Assembly: GCA_014729795.1 (NCBI GenBank)
Contig: WJJI01000001.1
Span: 1 to 47,130 of the forward strand
Source of the DNA: Candidatus Moraniibacteriota bacterium
GTDB lineage: Bacteria > Patescibacteriota > Minisyncoccia > CAIUEV01 > JAHKAQ01
DNA: 47,130 bases
Reading direction: 5' to 3'
The position numbers were made by a program, and so were the translations under genes. Within the stretch, counting starts at the first letter, position 1. The number at the start of each line of letters is the position of its first letter. Shown here piece by piece: positions 9,426 through 17,370 of this stretch. Below the pieces are notes generated by a model. That model was given only the letters and a program-made list of their open reading frames with translations. It did no database searches and was not told where the DNA came from.

Positions 9426-10946
9426 TTATCGAGCATAATCAATTGAACGAGTTTCGCGTATTAAATTGACTTTAACTTCACCCGGGTATTTAAGCTCTTG
9501 TTCGATTTTGTCAGCAATTTTACGAGCCAACTTAACCGATTGAAGATCGTCAACCGAATCCGGATTGACAAAAATTCTAATTTCTCTTCCGGCTTGAATG
9601 GCGAAACATTTTTCCACCTCGTCAAAGCCCTTGGCTAAATCTTCTAATTCTTTTAATCGTTTCAAATAATTTTCCAAAGTGTCTTTACGCGCTCCCGGAC
9701 GAGATGCGGAAATGGCATCAGCTGCGGCGATCACGGCCGCCTCAGGTTTTTCACAAGGCAGATCATCATGATGATGACGCATCGCTTCAACCACGTCTTG
9801 AGAAAGACCGAATTTTTTCAGAATATTAATACCGATTTCAATATGCGTGCCTTCCACTTCATGATCTACCACCTTGCCAATATCATGAAGCAAACCCGCT
9901 TTTTTACAAAGCGCGGGATCAAGACCTAATTCTTGGGCCAACATACCAGCAATATGAGCTACTTCAATGGAATGAATTAAAACATTTTGTCCGTAACTGG
10001 TTCGAAACCGTAAACGTCCGATAATTTGCACCAACTTATCGTCTAAACCGGTAACCCCCACATCATAAACCGCGGTCTCGCCGGCTTGCTTGACCTTTCT
10101 GGCCACTTCTTTTTTGGCAAGATTAACCGTTTCTTCTATTTTAGCGGGATGAATCCGGCCATCTTCTATTAAACGTTCCAACGTGATTTTAGCAATTTCC
10201 CGACGTACCGGATCAAAAGCGGAGATAACAATAGCCTCGGGAGTATCATCCACAATGATTTCGGCTCCGGTTAATCTTTCTATGGAATTAATGTTACGGC
10301 CTTCACGACCAATAATCCGACCTTTAAGTTCATCATCCGGTAAAGCAACCGTGGTGGTAGTGGTTTCGGATACGTGACTGGAAGCGTAACGTTGAATAGC
10401 AAGGGTCATAATATTTCTTGCCTTTTGCTCCAGTTCTTCTTTATTGGAAGCTTCGATTTTTTTAAGCTTTTTCAAAAGCAAATCTTTGTTTTCTTCTTCA
10501 ATTAATTCAAGCATTAATTTTTTTGCCTGTTCTCGGTCAAGCTTAGCCACTTTTTCTAGTTTGGTAATTTGCTTTTTCCGTAAACCGTCCAGCTCTTTTT
10601 TAATTTCCTTAATCTGTTTGATTTTGGCTTGAACGTTTTTTTTCTTTTCTTCAGCCTCTTTTTCTTTTTTTTCCACTTGTGTTTCTATGCGGCTGATTCT
10701 TTCTTCGGTTTTATCCAATTGACTACGACGAGTTTTTTCCTCGCTTTTGATGGTACTTAAAGCTTTGACCGCTTTTCCTTTGGCCTCTAAAATAATATCC
10801 TTGGCTTTAAGATTAGCATCCTCAATGACCTTATGGGCTTTATCTTTGGCTTTATCCTGGCCTTTTTTATTCAAATACTCGCTGAAAAAATAATAAGCGC
10901 CTCCACCAACCGCCAAGCCAATAATAAGCAATAATACAGTGTTCAT
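9426..10946 (-). CDS. rny: Ribonuclease Y
   Basis: The 506-residue protein has the complete RNase Y architecture. An N-terminal membrane segment ('TVLLLIIGLAVGGGAYYFF') is followed by a charged coiled coil of about residues 25-180. A KH domain contains 'GRIIGREGRNINSIERLTG', and an HD domain has 'HSIEVAHIAGMLA', 'AGLLHDIGKVVDHEVEGTH' and 'HHHDD'. The enzyme is an endoribonuclease that starts mRNA decay at the membrane. The start ATG is set just before the membrane helix. It heads the operon with ymdB and HU. Length and motifs are those of the well-known family (about 520 residues). Confidence 0.96.
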   Translation of the reverse strand: MNTVLLLIIGLAVGGGAYYFFSEYLNKKGQDKAKDKAHKVIEDANLKAKDIILEAKGKAVKALSTIKSEEKTRRSQLDKTEERISRIETQVEKKEKEAEEKKKNVQAKIKQIKEIKKELDGLRKKQITKLEKVAKLDREQAKKLMLELIEEENKDLLLKKLKKIEASNKEELEQKARNIMTLAIQRYASSHVSETTTTTVALPDDELKGRIIGREGRNINSIERLTGAEIIVDDTPEAIVISAFDPVRREIAKITLERLIEDGRIHPAKIEETVNLAKKEVARKVKQAGETAVYDVGVTGLDDKLVQIIGRLRFRTSYGQNVLIHSIEVAHIAGMLAQELGLDPALCKKAGLLHDIGKVVDHEVEGTHIEIGINILKKFGLSQDVVEAMRHHHDDLPCEKPEAAVIAAADAISASRPGARKDTLENYLKRLKELEDLAKGFDEVEKCFAIQAGREIRIFVNPDSVDDLQSVKLARKIADKIEQELKYPGEVKVNLIRETRSIDYAR

Positions 10947-11240
10947 GAGATTTTGATTAATTATTTAAATCAGGGGGAATGTTTTGACTTTGAGAAAAAG
11001 CCGACTGGCAAACGATTTAAAAATCAAACAATATTTTGATAAGCAAGCTTAGCTTAAAATTTGACATTTTGTAGCTAAGAAATGTTTTAGGAAAAAGAAA
11101 ATATTTTTGAATTAAAGCGCTTTGCTGTCATTTGCTACTATTTCCGATTATCAATCACCTTATGATTAATGGGAATCTGCTTAAACCCCTGAGAAAACAG
11201 TTTTTTAATGCTTGACTCAGGGCCTCAAGAACAGTCTTGA
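10947..11240. other. Intergenic region between rny and tRNA-Gly
   Basis: No convincing coding sequence is present in these 294 bases. The left part should hold the minus-strand rny promoter, but I could not fix one -35/-10 pair. At its right edge CTCAAGA-ACAG-TCTTGAG (11224-11241) is a perfect 7-bp hairpin touching the 3' end of tRNA-Gly. It may be a processing structure because no U run follows directly. Confidence 0.5.
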
Positions 11241-11311
11241 GCGGGTAACGGGATTCGAACCCGTCTCTCCACCTTGGAAGGGTGGAATAATAGCCGCTAT
11301 ACGATACCCGC
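11241..11311 (-). tRNA. tRNA-Gly(UCC)
   Basis: On the minus strand the sequence folds into a cloverleaf with acceptor GCGGGTA/TACCCGC, anticodon stem CCACC/GGTGG around loop CTTCCAA (anticodon TCC), and T arm ACGGG-TTCGAAT-CCCGT. CCA is not encoded (TCAAGA follows), so it must be added by the nucleotidyltransferase. Confidence 0.95.
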
Positions 11312-11443
11312 GATCGGTTTTTAAAAATTAAACATTTGAGTGTGCTTACAAATTGCGTCAAAATTATGGAAAAAGTTTTGGCTGATTTTCCTTTACTTGA
11401 TCAAAAATCTGAAAATTTAATATAATATTTTTCAAACGCACGA

Positions 11444-11452
11444 CCCCCCCCC
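11444..11452. repeat. Homopolymer C9 tract
   Basis: Nine consecutive C (G9 on the minus strand) sit next to TATATATA in the gap between the ABC-2 permease gene and tRNA-Gly. This is striking in such AT-rich DNA. The minus-strand reading is TATATATAGGGGGGGGG, so a promoter that starts in the G run is conceivable. Confidence 0.8.
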
Positions 11453-11514
11453 TATATATAAATCTAATCAAAAACAATAAATTTGTAAATGCATCACAGA
11501 AAAAAACAATATCC

Positions 11515-12321
11515 CTAAAGATATTCAATGATTTTACTGCTAACTGAACGAAAATACAACCAACCAATCAAAAAGGCTACGACTAACACGCCAATAATAG
11601 CCAGGTGGTTAACTAAGGTGGGTAAACGATCCTCAATAAGAGCCACCTTGGAATAATGAATTAAAACCCCAATTGGATTTAAAAGCATGATTTTATGATA
11701 TTGAGAAGGGATAATATTTAGTGGATATATTATGGGGCTGGCGTAAAAAAGGGCTTGTAAGATCACGCTCCAAATTTGCATTAAATCTCTAAATTTTAAA
11801 TAAAGCGGTCCGGCAATAAAAGAAAAGGAAATAATCAACACGTAAACGCAAAAGATATAAAAAACAAAAAAACCGATTTCTAACAAGCTGGGATATACCT
11901 GATAATACAAATAAAAAGCCAATAGAATTATTAGATTCATCATAAACACCATGGTGGAATGAACGGTTGAAGACACAACCACAACCCAACGAGGAAAGTA
12001 GACTTTACTGATGATATTGGCTTTACTGAATAAAGAAACCAATCCGGCATTAGTGCCTTCGGAAAAATATGTCCAAATAATAATCCCGGTAATGAGTTGC
12101 AAAGGATAGTTTTCAATACCTTCGCCGCGCCGAAAAATATTTGAGAAAACAAAGTTGAGGATTAAAAAAATCAACAATGGCTTTAACAGTGCCCAAACAT
12201 AACCCAAAACCGAGCCATGATAACGCATTTTAAAATCGGTTTTGGCTAAAATCCAAATTAAACCAAAATAATTGGTTTCAGACTGTTGAAAAATTTCATA
12301 ACTTTTTGATTTTATTTTCAT
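11515..12321 (-). CDS. ABC-2 type polysaccharide export permease (Wzm/TagG-like)
   Basis: This 268-residue integral membrane protein matches the permease subunit of O-antigen or teichoic-acid exporters. The amphipathic start 'LAKTDFKMRYHGSVLGYVWALLKPL' is the family hallmark, and about six membrane helices follow. It would form the channel through which a lipid-linked glycan crosses the membrane. It needs an ATPase partner (Wzt/TagH), but none lies beside it: tRNA-Gly is downstream and rel is divergent upstream, so the partner must lie elsewhere. Start ATG at 12321 precedes the conserved region at normal distance. Glycan substrate is unknown. Confidence 0.88.
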   Translation of the reverse strand: MKIKSKSYEIFQQSETNYFGLIWILAKTDFKMRYHGSVLGYVWALLKPLLIFLILNFVFSNIFRRGEGIENYPLQLITGIIIWTYFSEGTNAGLVSLFSKANIISKVYFPRWVVVVSSTVHSTMVFMMNLIILLAFYLYYQVYPSLLEIGFFVFYIFCVYVLIISFSFIAGPLYLKFRDLMQIWSVILQALFYASPIIYPLNIIPSQYHKIMLLNPIGVLIHYSKVALIEDRLPTLVNHLAIIGVLVVAFLIGWLYFRSVSSKIIEYL

Positions 12322-12449
12322 AAACTAATACTATAATAAAAAGCAGCGATGTTTTTTAAGGAAGCTACTAAATAATCCAGAAAAATACGATTAAATCCCA
12401 GATTAATTACTTATAGCATTTTAGCAAAATTTTTTAAAGGCTTCAAAAG

Positions 12450-13988
12450 ATGGAAAATGTTAAAAAAAAACCTGCTGATTTAGCAACAATCATCAAGCAG
12501 GCTAAAAAAAGAAACATGGACTTAGACGAGCGGTTTTTAGCCAAGGTTTTTAATTTCGCAGAAAAGGCTCACCAAGGACAAAAAAGAGCTTCGGGGGAAC
12601 CCTATATTAATCACCCCATGGAAGCGGCTTTAATTCTGGCTAAATTAGGTTTGGGAGAAATTACAATTGCTGGGGCAATCTTACATGATGTTCCTGAAGA
12701 CACAAATTACACTCTTAAGGATATTGAAAAAAACTTTGGTAAAAAAATAGCTTTTATCGTTTCAGGTATTAGCCATTTGGGCAAAATTAAGCTAAGAGAC
12801 AAGCAGAAGCATTATAACTTAGAAAATTTACGAAAAATGTTTTTGGTCATGGCTTCGGATATCAGAACTGTGATTATTAAGTTAGCGGACAGATACCATA
12901 ATATGCAGACATTATGGGCTAAACAACCTCAAAAACAACAGCGAATCGCCAAAGAAACTTTGGAGATTTACGCTCCCATCGCCAATCGATTGGGCATGGG
13001 AGAGCTTAAAGGCGATTTAGAAGATCTGGCTTTTAAGTACGTTTATCCGGATAAATATGAGGGGTTTTTAAAAATTACCAAAGATAAATACAAACAATAT
13101 CAAGCGATTTCAAAAAAATCCATTCAAGAAATTGAAAAAATGTTAAAGCTCCAAAAGGTACCTTTTATGGATATTCATGGTAGAACAAAGCATTTATATC
13201 GTTTATATTTGAAGCTGAAAAAATATCAAATGAATTTAGATAAAATTTACGATGTGGTGGCGGTTCGGATTATTGTTAAGAATGTAAGGCAGTGTTATCG
13301 CATGCTAGGAATAATTCACCAACACTACCGCCCTATGATTGGTCGAATTAAGGATTATATTGCGTTGCCTAAACCTAACGGCTATCGCTCGCTGCATACA
13401 ACCATTTTTGGACCGGCTGGTAAGCTGATTGAAGTGCAAATCAGATCCAAAGAAATGCATGAAGAATCGGAAATGGGTATTGCGGCTCATTGGTTGTACA
13501 CGGAAAAAGGCAAAAAAACCGAAGCTAATTTAGAAAAAAGACAAGCCGATTCTTTGAATAAAGAACTGAATTGGGTCAAACAACTCCGTAACTGGCAAAA
13601 ATATGTGGGCAGAGATTCTAAGCAGTTTTTTCGGTCTTTAAGAATTGATTTCTTTAAGGATCGAATTTTTGCGTGCACGCCTGCCGGCGAGGTTATTGAT
13701 TTACCTCAAGGAGCAACCCCGATTGACTTTGCTTACGCAATTCATACCGAAGTTGGCAACGCTATGATCGCAGCCAGAGTTAATGAAAAAAAAGTAGCGC
13801 TAAATCATAAAATAAGAAATGGGGAGATGGTAGAAATTATTACCCAAAAAGGCAAAACCAAACCTAGTGAAGAATGGCTTGAGCACGCTAAAACCGGAAT
13901 GGCTACGGTAAAAATTAAACAATCTCTTAAAAAAAGCAAAAAAATAAATTGGCTTGTTGCGAAAAAAACAAACGGTGTTAAGAGTTAA
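12450..13988 (+). CDS. rel: RelA/SpoT-family (p)ppGpp synthetase/hydrolase
   Basis: The product is 512 residues. The hydrolase domain has 'AHQGQKRASGEPYINHP' and 'ILHDVPEDT', keeping the HD and ED metal residues, so hydrolysis is probably active. The synthetase domain has 'YDVVAVRIIV', 'GRIKDYIALPKPNGYRSLHTT' and 'EVQIRSKEMHEESEMGIAAHW', also intact. A TGS domain follows ('RIFACTPAGEVIDLPQGATPIDFAY'). The protein ends soon after, so the helical, zinc-finger and ACT regions of long Rel proteins (about 730 residues) are missing. This could change ribosome-dependent control. The enzyme makes and degrades the stringent-response alarmone. No ribosome-binding site is evident before the ATG. It converges on parB with a 5-base gap. 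Confidence 0.93.
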   Translation: MENVKKKPADLATIIKQAKKRNMDLDERFLAKVFNFAEKAHQGQKRASGEPYINHPMEAALILAKLGLGEITIAGAILHDVPEDTNYTLKDIEKNFGKKIAFIVSGISHLGKIKLRDKQKHYNLENLRKMFLVMASDIRTVIIKLADRYHNMQTLWAKQPQKQQRIAKETLEIYAPIANRLGMGELKGDLEDLAFKYVYPDKYEGFLKITKDKYKQYQAISKKSIQEIEKMLKLQKVPFMDIHGRTKHLYRLYLKLKKYQMNLDKIYDVVAVRIIVKNVRQCYRMLGIIHQHYRPMIGRIKDYIALPKPNGYRSLHTTIFGPAGKLIEVQIRSKEMHEESEMGIAAHWLYTEKGKKTEANLEKRQADSLNKELNWVKQLRNWQKYVGRDSKQFFRSLRIDFFKDRIFACTPAGEVIDLPQGATPIDFAYAIHTEVGNAMIAARVNEKKVALNHKIRNGEMVEIITQKGKTKPSEEWLEHAKTGMATVKIKQSLKKSKKINWLVAKKTNGVKS

Positions 13989-13993
13989 TAATC

Positions 13994-15094
13994 TTAAGCT
14001 AAGCTGCTGATTAATTTTTTTAAATCTTGTTGATTTTTGTAAGAAATAGTAACCTTGCCTCCTCCGCCTCGCGTCTTGGGTTTAATTTTAACCTGCAGTC
14101 CAATTTTTGAGGTTAAAGCTTTTTGAGTTTCCAAGATTACCGGGTCTATTTTATTTTTCTTGCGCTGATGGGGTTTAACTTTTACATGTTCTTGTAAATT
14201 TTCACAAGCATCGCTTACGGTTAAATCGTGCTTAATAATTTTACGATAAAATTTAAGCTGCTCCTCTGGATCTTCAACCGAAAGAATGGTTTTGGCGATC
14301 CCCTTTGTTATTAAACCTTGCTTCAGACCTCGCTGGATCTCTTCAGGAAGCTTTAGTAATCGTAACATGTTGGTAATGGAAGGCCTAGCTTTGTTGACCT
14401 TCAAGGCAACTTGAAATTGACTTAAGTTAAAATCGTCAATTAATTTTTTATAGGCCATGGCTTCTTCAATCGGATTCAGATCTTTTCTTTGAAGATTTTC
14501 TATTAAGGCCAATTCTAACTTTTGAGAATCATCGATTTCTCTAATGATTGCCGGAATTTTCTTTAGCCCCGCCATTTCAGCTGCTCGAAAACGACGCTCT
14601 CCGGCGATAATTTCGTATTCTCCCCTACCGCGAGGCATTATCGTGATGGGGTTAATCAAACCATGTTGCTTTATGGAAAGACCAAGGTTTTCTAATTCGT
14701 TTGGGTCGAAACTGCGACGAGGCTGTTTGGAATTAGGATATAATTTATCCAAATCAATCTCGGTAACCATTTGTCCATAATTGGAAGCAAAAATTTCTTG
14801 TTTGGCTTTTTTTTGGGGTTGAGAAGAACCGGGTCCTTGAGCGATCTTTTTTTGATCCTGACTTTTGGACTGATCAAATGATTTTTTCGGTTGTTTGACA
14901 GTTTTAGTCTTTTGATTAACAGCAACATTCACGTGCCGGTCTTGAGAATTGGGGCTGGTTTTTTGCTTGACTTTAAGTTTGCGCACATCATTATTGTAAA
15001 GATCGTTTTCTGACTCGGCCGAATTTTGAAAATCTTCTTTGATGTCGTCTGGTATTAAAGAGGAAAGCCCTCTGCCTAAACCGTATTTTTCCAT
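13994..15094 (-). CDS. parB: ParB/Spo0J chromosome-partitioning protein
   Basis: The 366-residue product begins with the typical 'GLGRGLSSLIPDD'. A long linker rich in Lys, Gln and Ser covers about residues 35-110. The ParB nuclease-fold domain follows with 'LYPNSKQPRRSFDPNELENL', Box I 'AGERRFRAAEMAGL' and Box II 'ALIENLQRKDLNPIEEA', then a helix-turn-helix region 'SQFQVALKVNKARPSITNML'. The last part should dimerise. ParB binds parS and loads SMC as a CTP-dependent clamp. The length is above the usual ~285, because of the linker. No parA gene is adjacent, which is unusual, and no convincing parS was found in the window. Confidence 0.93.
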   Translation of the reverse strand: MEKYGLGRGLSSLIPDDIKEDFQNSAESENDLYNNDVRKLKVKQKTSPNSQDRHVNVAVNQKTKTVKQPKKSFDQSKSQDQKKIAQGPGSSQPQKKAKQEIFASNYGQMVTEIDLDKLYPNSKQPRRSFDPNELENLGLSIKQHGLINPITIMPRGRGEYEIIAGERRFRAAEMAGLKKIPAIIREIDDSQKLELALIENLQRKDLNPIEEAMAYKKLIDDFNLSQFQVALKVNKARPSITNMLRLLKLPEEIQRGLKQGLITKGIAKTILSVEDPEEQLKFYRKIIKHDLTVSDACENLQEHVKVKPHQRKKNKIDPVILETQKALTSKIGLQVKIKPKTRGGGGKVTISYKNQQDLKKLISSLA

Positions 15095-15250
15095 TTTAAT
15101 TTTGTTATTTAATTAAACAATAAAAGAAGTTTTGGATTTTTTGGATTTAATATGATTACCATTTATACTAATTTAGCACAGAAAAGAAAAATATGCCAAA
15201 TTAATAAAAATCCAGCTTTTAATCCCTCAATAACCCAAAAGTATATGTAT
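15095..15250. other. Upstream region between parB and aro leader promoter
   Basis: AT-rich non-coding sequence carrying the minus-strand parB promoter, which I could not pin to one pair of hexamers. Nothing else was seen. Confidence 0.4.
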
Positions 15251-15278
15251 TTGACAAAGGATTTTTCTATGATAAATT
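15251..15278 (+). promoter_or_regulatory. Likely promoter of the aromatic operon leader
   Basis: A perfect TTGACA (15251-15256) is followed after 16 bases by TAAATT (15273-15278), which matches 4 of 6 -10 positions. The expected start near 15285 lies about 22 bases before the leader-peptide ATG. Confidence 0.55.
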
Positions 15279-15306
15279 GAAGACAAGAAAAATAAATTTG
15301 AATTTA

Positions 15307-15387
15307 ATGAAAAAAATTTGTTTGAATTATTTTAATTATTTTGGCTTTAAACTCCAAAATCGGAGATTTTTTTGCAATAGAAGCTAG
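15307..15387 (+). CDS. Phe/Tyr-rich leader peptide of the aromatic operon (26 codons)
   Basis: ATG at 15307 opens a 26-codon frame reading MKKICLNYFNYFGFKLQNRR then FFCNRS, ending with TAG at 15385-15387. It is too short for the ORF track. Two Tyr (TAT) and five Phe (TTT) codons occur, with NYFNYFGF clustered at codons 7-14 and FF at codons 21-22. Seven of 26 residues are aromatic, a density not expected by chance ahead of a Phe/Tyr biosynthetic locus. The basic start and aromatic cluster recall PheL-type peptides. The frame overlaps the 5' arm of an antiterminator (15360-15375). No Shine-Dalgarno sequence is visible, as for many genes here. The proposed role is to sense charged tRNA-Phe and tRNA-Tyr by ribosome stalling; it has not been tested. 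Confidence 0.75.
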   Translation: MKKICLNYFNYFGFKLQNRRFFCNRS

Positions 15388-15442
15388 AGTAATCTAAAAA
15401 TAATAAATCAAGCAAAAAAATCTCCGAGTAAGGGGATTTTTT
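15352..15442 (+). promoter_or_regulatory. Transcription attenuator with mutually exclusive hairpins
   Basis: Three pairings can be drawn. Segment 1:2 is CTCC (15352-15355) with GGAG (15362-15365). Segment 2:3, the antiterminator, is a perfect 16-bp pairing of TCGGAGATTTTTTTGC (15360-15375) with GCAAAAAAATCTCCGA (15412-15427). Segment 3:4 is the terminator at 15415-15442. The 2:3 and 3:4 helices share bases 15415-15425 and cannot coexist. A ribosome stalled on the Tyr/Phe codons at 15328-15348 would leave segment 2 free and favour read-through. A ribosome reaching the stop at 15385 would mask segment 2 and allow termination. Confidence 0.72.
15415..15442 (+). terminator. Attenuator terminator hairpin
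   Basis: AAAAAATCTCC (15415-15425) pairs with GGGGATTTTTT (15432-15442) over 11 bp with one G-U pair and a 6-base loop, with U residues in the 3' arm and more T after two A. It lies about 100 bases before the first operon gene, where only conditional termination makes sense. Confidence 0.7.
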
Positions 15443-15540
15443 AATTTTTAACAATTCTTTAATTTGTTGGATTTTTAGCTAAAATATTTGCAAACGAGTA
15501 ATTTTTAACCTTTTTAAATAATAATTATTTATCAACAATC

Positions 15541-16296
15541 ATGCCTGAAAAAAAACAACCGCTACTAAAAAAAATTATCAAGAATGACAACCGCACGATA
15601 ATTTTACCTATGGATCATGGAGTTAGTGACGGTCCGATTCCGGGCTTGGTCAATATGGAAGCAACCATAAAGAAAGCCAAACAAGGCGGAGTAGACGCTA
15701 TTGTGATCCATAAAGGAATATTTCGCTGTTATAAAAAAATTATTGGTAAACTGCCGGTATTAATACATATTTCCGCTTCAACCGGAATGGGAGAGCCCTT
15801 GAGAAAAGTCACGGTGGCCTCGGTAGAAGAAATAAAAAATCTAGGGGCGCAAGGAGTGTCAATTCATGTGAATCTAGCTAATCAATACGAACCGGAAATG
15901 ATTAAGGATCTGGGAAGGATTTCGGAACAATGCCAAAAACACGGCTTACCGTTATTGGCAATGGTTTATCCTCGTAATCAAGTAAAGGGTAAACTAATAA
16001 CCTTTCAGGATCCTGAACGGGTAGCTCACGCGGCTCGCTTGGCGGCTGAACTAGGCGCTGATTTGGTTAAGGTACCTTACACCGGCAGCGCTCAAAGCTT
16101 TAAGAAAGTGATTCAAGGTTGTCCAATTCCGGTGGTTATCGCTGGCGGCGATAAAAGCAGTGAAGCTAAAATGGTTAATTCAATTAAAGCCTGCGTGAAA
16201 GCGGGCGCGGCTGGAGTTTCAGTGGGTAGAAACGTATTCCAGGCCCAAAATATGATTACCATGATTAAAAAAATCAAAAAAGCGGTGCATGTTTAA
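15541..16296 (+). CDS. 2-amino-3,7-dideoxy-D-threo-hept-6-ulosonate (ADH) synthase
   Basis: The 251-residue product belongs to the DeoC/FbaB class I aldolase family and matches the archaeal ADH synthase (MJ0400 type, AroA'). Motifs are 'ILPMDHGVSDGPIPGL', 'AIVIHKGI', 'HISASTGMGEP', 'VSIHVNLANQYE', 'LLAMVYPRN', 'GADLVKVPYTG' with the probable Schiff-base lysine, and 'GAAGVSVGRNVFQ'. It would condense aspartate semialdehyde with 6-deoxy-5-ketofructose 1-phosphate, replacing DAHP synthase at the head of the shikimate pathway. Its neighbours, DHQ synthase II and the two aspartate-semialdehyde supply enzymes, support this over a fructose-bisphosphate aldolase role. It overlaps the next frame by 8 bases. 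It is the first structural gene after the attenuator. Confidence 0.88.
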   Translation: MPEKKQPLLKKIIKNDNRTIILPMDHGVSDGPIPGLVNMEATIKKAKQGGVDAIVIHKGIFRCYKKIIGKLPVLIHISASTGMGEPLRKVTVASVEEIKNLGAQGVSIHVNLANQYEPEMIKDLGRISEQCQKHGLPLLAMVYPRNQVKGKLITFQDPERVAHAARLAAELGADLVKVPYTGSAQSFKKVIQGCPIPVVIAGGDKSSEAKMVNSIKACVKAGAAGVSVGRNVFQAQNMITMIKKIKKAVHV

Positions 16297-17341
16297 ATCT
16301 TTTCAACTTAATTCATTAATCAAATCAATGCAAAAACGAAAGTTTTGGTTCAAACCGTTAAAATGGGATAAAAAACTAATTACCTTGGCGCTGGAAAGCG
16401 GATTTGAAGCTTTTTATGTTGAGCCTAAGTACATAGATACAACCAAAGAACTGGCCAAAATCAAAGTAATAGCTAAAGATAAAAAAGCTGATCTGGTTAT
16501 AGGTAAGGATGTTTACGAAGTTATGATTACCTCAAAACAAGCGGAAAAGCAAGCGATTAAGCATCAGGGCAAAAAACCGGTAATTATTTATAATCAAGAT
16601 TGGACCATAATTCCTTTGGAAAATTTAATTGCTAAAACCGGCAATTTGATTCAACATGTTCACACTGCCGAGCAAGCAAAGACCGCTTTTGAAACTTTAG
16701 AAAAAGGGGCTGATGGAATTTTATTGGAAACTCAAGATCCAAGCCAGATTAAAAAGATGGAACAAATAATGAAAGAAGCTAAAAATGAAAAAATTGAATT
16801 GTTAGAGGCCGAGATTCGGAGCGTGGAAAATTTAACCACTGGGGATCGAGTGGTGATTGATACCGCCAGTATCTTAAAACCGGGACAAGGTATGCTGGTT
16901 GGAGACAGCTCCAAGGCTATGTTTTTAGTTTATAACGAAAATGTTAAATCTCCTTACTGTGACCCCCGACCTTTTCGAGTCAATGCCGGAGGAGCGCACG
17001 CGTATATTCGCATGCCCAAAGATAAGACCAAATACGTGGGAGAAATCAAAAGCGGTGATCAAGTTTTAACCGTGGATCAAAATGGTAATACCGAAGTTGC
17101 GATCGCTGGTAGAGTTAAAATTGAAAAAAGGCCCATGGCTATTGTAAGAGGCAGAATTAAAAACCAAACAATCAGCTTGGTTTTACAAAACGCCGAAACA
17201 ATCCGTCTTACGAAAAAAAACGGTCAGCCCGTTTCAATTACAAAGTTAAAAAAAGGAGACAAGGTACTGGCTTATTTGGAAGAAGTTGGCGCGGGAAGGC
17301 ACTTTGGCATCAAGATCAAAGAGACAATAACCGAAAACTAA
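16289..17341 (+). CDS. 3-dehydroquinate synthase II (archaeal type, AroB')
   Basis: The 350-residue protein carries the hallmarks of DHQ synthase II (MJ1249 type): 'KWDKKLITLALESGFEAFYV', 'RVVIDTASILKPGQGMLVGDSSKAMFL', 'PFRVNAGGAHAYIRMPKDKTKYVGEIKSG' and 'AIVRGRIKN'. It would convert the ADH synthase product to 3-dehydroquinate by NAD-dependent oxidative deamination and cyclisation. This is the second step of the alternative route. The ATG at 16289 overlaps the previous gene. A second ATG at 16328 (MQKRKFWFKPLKWDKK) gives an N-terminus closer to family members, so that start may be the true one. The family is normally archaeal; finding it in a CPR-like genome suggests old transfer or shared retention. 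Confidence 0.9.
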   Translation: MFKSFQLNSLIKSMQKRKFWFKPLKWDKKLITLALESGFEAFYVEPKYIDTTKELAKIKVIAKDKKADLVIGKDVYEVMITSKQAEKQAIKHQGKKPVIIYNQDWTIIPLENLIAKTGNLIQHVHTAEQAKTAFETLEKGADGILLETQDPSQIKKMEQIMKEAKNEKIELLEAEIRSVENLTTGDRVVIDTASILKPGQGMLVGDSSKAMFLVYNENVKSPYCDPRPFRVNAGGAHAYIRMPKDKTKYVGEIKSGDQVLTVDQNGNTEVAIAGRVKIEKRPMAIVRGRIKNQTISLVLQNAETIRLTKKNGQPVSITKLKKGDKVLAYLEEVGAGRHFGIKIKETITEN

Positions 17342-17370
17342 CCAATTTAATCCTTTAATATTTGAATTAA

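Noticed and set aside
11155-11361. ORF overlapping tRNA-Gly in the track
   Set aside because: It runs through the tRNA and shows no protein-like features; a shadow frame.
14926-14942. Possible parS around CACGTG in parB
   Set aside because: Only the central CACGTG and two flanking bases match; the rest differs.
15251-15540. T-box riboswitch upstream of the aro genes
   Set aside because: No T-box sequence such as TGGNACCGCG and no specifier loop; leader-peptide attenuation fits better.
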